Positions 6,337 through 11,488 of a DNA stretch of 11,488 bases are shown here, piece after piece. Within the stretch, counting starts at the first letter, position 1. The number at the start of each line of letters is the position of its first letter. The stretch spans positions 1-11,488 of the forward strand of contig CABGHG010000040.1 in assembly GCA_902158735.1 (NCBI GenBank), read 5' to 3'. Source of the stretch: Candidatus Methanolliviera sp. GoM_oil (GTDB lineage Archaea; Halobacteriota; Methanoliparia; Methanoliparales; Methanoliparaceae). The notes under the pieces were generated by a model. It saw only the letters and a program-made list of their open reading frames with translations, had not been told where the DNA came from and did not search any database. Both the position numbers and the translations under genes were made by a program.

Positions 6337-7971
6337 CTATTCTATCACCTCCGTCTCGATGGTTGTGAAGACGGGTCCTCTAACATCAATCTTCTTTTTT
6401 TTGCTCGTTATATACCGATGTACATACTCTTTTACACCTATATTTATATCTCCAAGAGTTTTAACGGCTCTGACCCTTGATTTAACCGCCCTGACCCTTA
6501 CTTTACGCTCCTCCTCGTTGAAGTTCCCATAAGCCAAAAGATTTTCTATCTTGCTTGCCGCCAGTTGGGAGAACGCATCTGAAAATGTTATACCCGTATC
6601 CGTTCCCCCTTTTATCGCTTCAGAATCTTCTGGAACCGCTAATATATTTCCGTCTTTCACGATGATCTTGTTTATATATGCAGGCCCACATAATTTCGTA
6701 TTCTCCTCGGGCTCGACGATATTTACCTCTATTCTTCTTCCATAAATCTCACCCCGCCATACAAAAAATTTACAGGGGCTCTTCTCCGTCCCATATCTTG
6801 CACATGCATCTTTGATCGAGTCTGCGAGTTTTAGCCCCTGATCCGTCTTTGGCGTCTCTTTCAGATACAGACCTCTCGATATCTCTCCGTCCGAAAGTTC
6901 TTCTCGATAAAATTGTGGATAGACGAGTTCCCTTATATCTTTGCTGTTGTATAGGATGATCGCAAGTCTCTCAACGCCCAATCCTAAATTCATCACGGGA
7001 TACGGTATGTTGTATTGGGCAAGCGCCGTGGGTGAATATATGCCAAATGTCGCTATCTCTACCCATCCATCGCTATATTTGGTGTTAGAACCCACGAGTG
7101 CCGGATGGTATGCGAAGACCTCCGTTTGTGTGCCTGGAATGTAATATTTACTCCTCTTCTCATCCAACCTGAATCTAAAATCTTCAAAGCCGAACTGCGC
7201 GAGTAAGGACTCCGAGATAGCTTTGCCGTCGTCCACCCCCACATCTTCATCCATAATGACACAAGAGGCCGAATTATAACATTGAAGTCTTGTAGCATCT
7301 TCCTTCTGCTCTCGTCTGAAACATTTATCCACGGAGAATAGCCGTATCGGTAATTCTCTCTTATTTAACATCTCACTCAAAGTTATGAACCACCCAGATG
7401 TCATGTGGCTTCTAAGCGTCTTCTTCGTCGCTATCGGTGAAAGCTCCTTGAACTCAGGAAATACTTCGCCTATGATCTTTGTTCCACAGAGGTCATCGAT
7501 GGAAAGTTTTTCGGAGAGGACGGAGATCAGATCGTCTCCCTCTATCCTTCCTTTTTTATAGGCGTGAAAGCTTTCCTTCATTGCCTCTATCTCCTTCTCT
7601 TCTAAATTTCTTCCGATGATCTCATCAATCTTTCTTATCTCCTCTTTAGATATTCCAATGTTAGGTCTCGGAAGCCCCGCGAGATAGAAACATCTATCCA
7701 AGACAGCCAAAGATTCGTGGCCAAACTGTCTCTTCACTTCTTCTTCTTCCACAATTACTGGATTGACGACTTCTTCAAACCCCATTCTCAGATAAGCCAT
7801 TCTAAGGTTATTTATGGTCTCAAATATTGGATGCGGCTTTCCATACCTGTATAAAAGACGAGGATACCTCTTAGTTATATCTCTTACACCTAATATTTCC
7901 TCCCCGCTCAGCCAGGATGCTTCAAAATTCTCGTCTGCCCTCTTTTTATATTCCGCCGGATCGAACTTCAT
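6337..7971 (-). CDS. sepS: O-phosphoserine-tRNA(Cys) ligase
   Basis: This class II aminoacyl-tRNA synthetase charges tRNA(Cys) with O-phosphoserine, which SepCysS (not in the window) converts to cysteinyl-tRNA. It occurs in methanogens and close relatives, often where a normal CysRS is missing. The 544 residues match the usual 535-550. Class II motif 1 is near NPVIVEEEEV (70-79), motif 2 is FRREQKEDATRLQCYNSAS (218-236) and motif 3 is GLGVERLAIIL (330-340). T191 in SHMTSG, S234, S236 and N328 correspond, as I recall the known structures, to residues that hold the phosphate. The C-terminal part from about 345 is the tetramer-forming and tRNA-binding region. The start ATG overlaps the stop of the DUF460 gene as ATGA, with GAGGGT upstream. 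Residues 492-505 contain a 7-residue duplication. Confidence 0.97.
   Translation of the reverse strand: MKFDPAEYKKRADENFEASWLSGEEILGVRDITKRYPRLLYRYGKPHPIFETINNLRMAYLRMGFEEVVNPVIVEEEEVKRQFGHESLAVLDRCFYLAGLPRPNIGISKEEIRKIDEIIGRNLEEKEIEAMKESFHAYKKGRIEGDDLISVLSEKLSIDDLCGTKIIGEVFPEFKELSPIATKKTLRSHMTSGWFITLSEMLNKRELPIRLFSVDKCFRREQKEDATRLQCYNSASCVIMDEDVGVDDGKAISESLLAQFGFEDFRFRLDEKRSKYYIPGTQTEVFAYHPALVGSNTKYSDGWVEIATFGIYSPTALAQYNIPYPVMNLGLGVERLAIILYNSKDIRELVYPQFYREELSDGEISRGLYLKETPKTDQGLKLADSIKDACARYGTEKSPCKFFVWRGEIYGRRIEVNIVEPEENTKLCGPAYINKIIVKDGNILAVPEDSEAIKGGTDTGITFSDAFSQLAASKIENLLAYGNFNEEERKVRVRAVKSRVRAVKTLGDINIGVKEYVHRYITSKKKKIDVRGPVFTTIETEVIE
6457..6498 (-). repeat. Imperfect 21-bp tandem duplication in sepS
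   Basis: Two adjacent 21-bp units (6478-6498 and 6457-6477, 17 of 21 bases equal) encode RVRAVKS and RVRAVKT. The frame is kept. It adds a very basic stretch to the C-terminal part of the ligase, which could be a tRNA contact or only a neutral duplication. Confidence 0.8.
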
Positions 7972-9902
7972 ATGACCCTCTCTCGTTTGTAGTCATGCAG
8001 CATATTTTTGATCGCCTCGATCTTTCTTCTCTCCACCTCTTCACGATTTCTCTCCTTCCACTCATCGATCATGCCGTCAAAATCCGTTCTATCAATGATG
8101 CCAAAGTCCTCAACACGTTCGAAGATCAAAGATCTCTGGCTAACTTTAATGCCCACCTCTTCTGCTGAAAAGACAGGAATACCCATCTTATAAAACCTCT
8201 CTTTTGCCAGATGAGACATCTCAGACCCTGCCATCACCGCTCTTATACCAAATCCGATCAAAATATCTGCCGTAAATCTTCCTCCCCCCGTAGCATCCTT
8301 CAGATATACTATATCACCGGATTTTATTCCCATTTTATCATTGAATTCCAATATGGAATCCCTGTTAAAATTTCCAATCACCTTGATCGGATAAAATCTT
8401 CCGGAGGATTCCAATATTTTTATCTTTCTGTAGATATCTATCTGCTCTGAAAGGGACTTAATTTTCTCTTTAAGTTTAAAAATCTCTTTTCCCTGTCTTT
8501 TGATCTCTTTCTCTCTTATTATTATCTCCCTTTCTCTTTTTATTCCTCTTCTTTCGCCTTCTTTTAGTCTCTCGATATATTTTTTTAATCCTTTTATCTT
8601 CTTATCCTTCTCCTCTATCGTGCTCTTTAAATAGTTGTTGTGTTCTCTGATCTGTCGAATCTGCTCCTTTATCGATTGGAGATCTTTCTCCTTCTCCTTT
8701 GTCTCTTCGCTCTTCTCCTCTTCTTCCTCTAAATCCTCTTTTTTTGGAGAGTGAAGATGAATAGCAGATTTCAGCGAAGATCCCTTTAGAACTGCGGCTT
8801 TAATATCGTCTGAATCAATCCATATCGGCGTCTCTTTCTCGATCTTCTCGAACTTATTTTTGAATTTTTTATACGCGTCCAACGCCGCAAAGAGGGCATC
8901 TCGCTCATGAACGTTTGAACAGTCGTATTCTCGTGTGATATCCATCTTGTAATCTGTCGGTGTATCATCAGAGGAATGGATGATCGCATTAAAATCTCTC
9001 TTTACTTTTTCAACGGTCGATGGCACCGGATAAACATCCGTAGCAACTATAACAGGTGTTCCTTCATTGGAGATGGATCTTATCATATCCGATAAGGAGG
9101 AGTTTCTCGAACTGCTTAATCTTAGAACATTTCCGCCAAGGTCGAGAATTGCGATGGCAGAGGTGGTTCCGGGATCTATCCCTACGATTATATATCTCTG
9201 CCCCCTTGAAAATTTTGAGAACTCCATTGCATCCTTCGTGATCGGGGATACCTTCACCTGCACATCACAGCCTCTCTTAGACGAGATGCTCAAATTTTTT
9301 ATATTATCCTCGACGATGAAACTGCCGCTTCTGTATCCTCCAAAACCCTTTTTAATACTTAGTCCATATGCAACACTTCTTTTATTCAAATATTCTTTGA
9401 TTTCTCTTATCTTTAGTTTTACCATCCCGTGAACCTTCCTTCCATATCTATTCTGGCTCCAACCACCTTTTCCAAGACTTCTAGCCCTGCTGACCCTTAT
9501 CTTTGTCCGATCGCTTATATAAGAGACCTCTCTTCCAATCCCCATCTTTGCCAAGCAGGCACAAACCATTGCGGATTCTAACGGGCTTCTTTTATTAAAA
9601 CTTATATTATATCTCGCGGCAAGTTTACTTAGCCCCTCTTTCTCTGTCACTTGAACAAGTTTTGTCTCATAAGGCAGTTTTTTTAAGAATGCCAATAGTT
9701 CCTTTCTATCCTTTAAAAGTTCATATATGTTATCGACAGCCAATATCTCTGGAGATCTTTCTTTCACCATTCTAAGAAGCTTAAATCTGCTGATCCTCTC
9801 ATATCTCTTTATATCTTTACCACTATCGAAGATCACCAATGCATATTTCTGTTGAGTCTTAGATCTCGGAGATCCCTTGAATATGTCTATCCCAAAGATC
9901 AT
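7968..9902 (-). CDS. DUF460/COG2433 protein: two RNase H-like domains joined to a coiled coil
   Basis: A conserved archaeal protein of unproven function, predicted as a nuclease of RuvC/YqgF type. Numbering from the ATG at 9902, the first RNase H-like domain begins MIFGIDIFKGSPRS (D6) with D57 in ILAVD. The family motif GKGGWSQNRYGRKVHG lies at about 145-160. The second domain starts IVGIDPGTTSAIAILDLGG (D243) and continues with VIVATDVYP (D289) and HERDALFAALDAY (332-344), which supply acidic residues as expected for a metal-dependent fold. Residues about 387-496 are a highly charged coiled coil, and the last 140 residues form a separate C-terminal domain (GDIVYLKDATGGGRFTADIL). The reading frame extends to a TTG at 9914 with AGGAG 9 nt away; I prefer the ATG because it gives the usual family N-terminus. 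It lies between rio2 and sepS and overlaps sepS by 4 nt. Confidence 0.88.
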   Translation of the reverse strand: MIFGIDIFKGSPRSKTQQKYALVIFDSGKDIKRYERISRFKLLRMVKERSPEILAVDNIYELLKDRKELLAFLKKLPYETKLVQVTEKEGLSKLAARYNISFNKRSPLESAMVCACLAKMGIGREVSYISDRTKIRVSRARSLGKGGWSQNRYGRKVHGMVKLKIREIKEYLNKRSVAYGLSIKKGFGGYRSGSFIVEDNIKNLSISSKRGCDVQVKVSPITKDAMEFSKFSRGQRYIIVGIDPGTTSAIAILDLGGNVLRLSSSRNSSLSDMIRSISNEGTPVIVATDVYPVPSTVEKVKRDFNAIIHSSDDTPTDYKMDITREYDCSNVHERDALFAALDAYKKFKNKFEKIEKETPIWIDSDDIKAAVLKGSSLKSAIHLHSPKKEDLEEEEEKSEETKEKEKDLQSIKEQIRQIREHNNYLKSTIEEKDKKIKGLKKYIERLKEGERRGIKREREIIIREKEIKRQGKEIFKLKEKIKSLSEQIDIYRKIKILESSGRFYPIKVIGNFNRDSILEFNDKMGIKSGDIVYLKDATGGGRFTADILIGFGIRAVMAGSEMSHLAKERFYKMGIPVFSAEEVGIKVSQRSLIFERVEDFGIIDRTDFDGMIDEWKERNREEVERRKIEAIKNMLHDYKRERVI

Positions 9903-9919
9903 ATCTCTTCTCAATTTGA

Positions 9920-10768
9920 CTATCTCCTGGTGATCCTCCTAAATGCCTCTTTGAGATCTGTATTTAACGAATATTTACGTGAGAAATGATTTATAATATT
10001 TTTTATATCCCGCTTTAAGATATCTTCCGACCCCCAAAAGCCCGTCTCCACATATTGCGGCCAATCTATCAGAAATACCTCACCATCAGATACCAAAACG
10101 TTATATTTGCTTAAATCTCCGTGAATTATCCTGCGTTCGTAGCTCTTCTTCACCTCATCCAGAATTTTATCGAGGAACCACCCCGGATCTTCGAGATCAG
10201 CTCTATTCAATTGGCATCCATCTATCCTACCCATGACGTTCACGTGTCTGTTGCTTGCAATGGGTTTTGGAACGGAGACGTAAGGATAGAGTCTTTTCAA
10301 CGCCGTCTGTTCCCTGAACGCAGATTTTTTTGATATCTTGACCCAGTCTTCTTTACTCATGCCTGGTCTGTTCTTAAGAACATTTTTGAAAGATATCCCT
10401 TCACGATGCACCTTCAATACACATTCTTCATCTCCATTCCCGATCGATTCAAAGACATCAGACTCCTTTCCGTATCCTATCTGGTCTCCAACTGCCTTTA
10501 TGGCATTATTTTCATATAGGTATCCCAGGGAAAGCATATCTAAACCAGAATACTTTAAATTGTATCTCTCTTCATGGTATTCCACCAGTTTGATCTTGGA
10601 TAATCTTCCTAAGAAATATGATGCATCCTTCAGATCCATCTTTGTAAACGTCGCGATATCCTCTAAATATACCATTCCCCTTTCTATGGCATGTAATATC
10701 CTAAAATCTTCTCTTCTCAACGTTTTATAGAGATACGCGAGCTCTTTTATTCCTCTTACGTCATTCAC
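9920..10768 (-). CDS. rio2: Rio2 serine kinase/ATPase (small ribosomal subunit maturation)
   Basis: Rio2 binds the pre-40S/30S particle and acts as an ATPase-driven switch in late small-subunit assembly. The 282 residues equal the length of the Archaeoglobus protein. Residues 1-85 are the winged helix typical of Rio2 (LRREDFRILHAIERGM, then KDASYFLGRLSKIKLVEY). The kinase part has the nucleotide loop GYGKESDVFES (98-108), Lys119 in ECVLKVHR, the catalytic loop HGDLSKYNVL with D218 and N223, and metal-binding D235 in IDWPQ, where most members have IDFPQ. All essential residues are present. The start is GTG at 10768 with a purine-rich AGAAGG upstream; the next in-frame ATG, at residue 32, would remove the first helices of the winged domain. 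First gene of the operon that runs to endonuclease V; the stop is 17 nt before the ATG of the DUF460 gene. Confidence 0.95.
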   Translation of the reverse strand: MNDVRGIKELAYLYKTLRREDFRILHAIERGMVYLEDIATFTKMDLKDASYFLGRLSKIKLVEYHEERYNLKYSGLDMLSLGYLYENNAIKAVGDQIGYGKESDVFESIGNGDEECVLKVHREGISFKNVLKNRPGMSKEDWVKISKKSAFREQTALKRLYPYVSVPKPIASNRHVNVMGRIDGCQLNRADLEDPGWFLDKILDEVKKSYERRIIHGDLSKYNVLVSDGEVFLIDWPQYVETGFWGSEDILKRDIKNIINHFSRKYSLNTDLKEAFRRITRR

Positions 10769-10814
10769 CCCTTCTAAAATTTGTCGTATTTAACGAACAT
10801 GATATATTGTGTTT

Positions 10815-10829
10815 GGTAAATATAAAATG
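10815..10829 (-). promoter_or_regulatory. Probable TATA box of the rio2 operon
   Basis: The minus strand reads CATTTTATATTTACC here, 47-61 nt before the GTG start, giving a leader of about 25-30 nt. A second candidate, AATATATC at about 10801-10808, would give a leader of about 10 nt. I cannot choose firmly between them. Confidence 0.4.
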
Positions 10830-10842
10830 TTCCCTCTCCTCG

Positions 10843-10956
10843 ATGATGTTGTGGAGGTATAATCCTTCTTTAGATCTTGCCTTCAAACTTGCCAAGTTAT
10901 TTGAAGTGAAGATAGAAGATATGTTCATATATGGGGATGATGAGGATGAAAGATAG
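10843..10956 (+). pseudogene. C-terminal remnant of an XRE-family (HTH_3) transcriptional regulator
   Basis: From the ATG at 10843 the frame encodes 37 residues ending at TAG 10954-10956. After MMLWR the text YNPSLDLAFKLAKLF followed by EVKIEDMFIYGDDEDER matches the last half of the common 65-70-residue regulators (typically KGKYNPSLKLAFKIAKVF, then VKIEEIF). This corresponds to the final two helices of the helix-turn-helix fold plus the acidic tail. The first half, with the recognition helix (LTQEELA and GVSRQTI blocks), is not found in any of the three plus frames upstream, where the rio2 promoter lies. The ATG has no Shine-Dalgarno. I therefore read it as a 5'-truncated gene fragment rather than a working protein. 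The well-kept 3' part suggests the loss is fairly recent. Confidence 0.7.
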
Positions 10957-10975
10957 ACGGAGTACATCTCCATCA

Positions 10976-10990
10976 GAAACTTTATATATA
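10976..10990 (+). promoter_or_regulatory. Strong TATA box of the aldolase gene
   Basis: GAAAC followed by TTTATATATA is close to the ideal archaeal TFB-element plus TATA box. A start of transcription near 11010 leaves a leader of about 25 nt that ends with GAGG at 11023-11026, 7 nt before the ATG at 11034. Confidence 0.7.
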
Positions 10991-11033
10991 TTTCCTATTA
11001 AAAACAGTTAAAAAGACCAAAAGAGGAATCATA

Positions 11034-11488
11034 ATGGATTGGGGAATGAAAAATCGTCTGGCACAAGTGATCAAATCTGACGGGCATTGTTTATTCATGC
11101 CGATAGATCATGGATATTTTCAGGGTCCTACAAGGAAGTTGGAGAAACCCGGTGAAACCGTTGAACCGCTTCTTCCTTACTGTGATGCTTTATTTGTTAC
11201 ACGAGGGGTATTACGATCATCGATCGATCCAGAAAAGAGTAAACCGATCATTTTAAGGGTCTCTGGTGGCACAAGCATGATTGGAAAAGATCTGGCAAAT
11301 GAGGGAATAACCACTTCTATGGAGGATGCCATTCGACTTAATGTCTCCGCTGTAGGGATATCCATCTTTGTGGGAAGTGATTATGAACGAGAATCGTTAT
11401 TGAATTTATCAAAGCTCGTTGATGAGGGTGAAAGGTATGGCATTCCGGTGATGGCAGTAACGGCTGTGGGTAAAGAATTGAAGAAGAG
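11034..11488 (+). CDS. LsrF-like class I (DhnA-type) aldolase, 3' end cut by window edge
   Basis: The first 151 residues are visible. They match the DhnA/FbaB class I aldolase family and are closest, from memory, to E. coli LsrF: DWGMKNRL (2-9), the PIDHGYFQGPT block (23-33), TRGVLRS (56-62), KPIILRVSGG (70-79), SMEDAIRLN (95-103), GSDYERES (114-121) and GIPVMAVTAVGK (136-147). In LsrF the enzyme acts on the phosphorylated AI-2 product, but archaea lack the lsr pathway. Related archaeal family members are fructose-bisphosphate aldolase or the ADH synthase of the alternative shikimate route, so the real substrate is open. The Schiff-base Lys of the family lies beyond the window and cannot be checked. 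ATG is supported by GAGG 7 nt upstream and a strong TATA box. It is transcribed away from the rio2 operon. Confidence 0.88.
   Translation, partial: MDWGMKNRLAQVIKSDGHCLFMPIDHGYFQGPTRKLEKPGETVEPLLPYCDALFVTRGVLRSSIDPEKSKPIILRVSGGTSMIGKDLANEGITTSMEDAIRLNVSAVGISIFVGSDYERESLLNLSKLVDEGERYGIPVMAVTAVGKELKK

Noticed and set aside
10761..10973. 70-codon minus-strand frame upstream of rio2
   Set aside because: It lies over the remnant of the XRE regulator read from the other strand, has Ser-rich low-complexity sequence and no family features.
1..11488. CRISPR array, tRNA or rRNA genes, insertion sequences
   Set aside because: No spaced direct repeats, no cloverleaf-like intergenic segment, no transposase frame and no terminal inverted repeats were found; intergenic space is too small for most of these.

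Overview
This window is from an archaeal chromosome. Gene starts are preceded by TATA-like boxes and by Shine-Dalgarno sites of the GGAGGTGAT type, the gene content is archaeal (Rio2 kinase, CTP-dependent riboflavin kinase with a helix-turn-helix, DUF460/COG2433 protein, NDP-forming acyl-CoA synthetase), and an O-phosphoserine-tRNA ligase (SepS) points to the methanogen / ANME / Archaeoglobus part of the Euryarchaeota. I cannot name the genus. Nearly everything is on the minus strand; only the right end turns to the plus strand. Coding density is high, and the longest stretch between intact genes is 10769-11033.

In the direction of transcription (right to left), the first block is an information-processing operon, 10768 to 5693: Rio2 kinase (ribosome maturation), a DUF460 protein with two RNase H-like folds, SepS (first step of tRNA-dependent cysteine synthesis) and endonuclease V (inosine-specific nuclease). 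The genes are 5-17 nt apart or share an ATGA overlap. The second block, 5613 to 3303, has its own TATA box (5675-5687) and ends in U-rich terminator tracts (3246-3302). It encodes a ParB-like protein with a 59-residue tandem repeat, an unrecognised protein with an N-terminal helix-turn-helix, and a 78-residue unrecognised protein. No ParA or parS-like site is visible. This is the most likely accessory or undescribed unit in the window.

The third block, 3204 to 1330, is biosynthetic: a riboflavin kinase fused to a winged helix (RbkR type, kinase plus regulator), RibB (3,4-dihydroxy-2-butanone 4-phosphate synthase) overlapping it by 38 nt, and an isopropylmalate dehydratase small subunit overlapping RibB by 4 nt or abutting it, depending on its start. 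An acyl-CoA synthetase (NDP-forming) alpha region follows from its own promoter and runs off the left edge.

On the plus strand, 10843-10956 is the C-terminal remnant of an XRE-family regulator, followed by a strong TATA box and an LsrF-like class I aldolase that runs off the right edge. Short tandem duplications occur inside or at the ends of three minus-strand genes.
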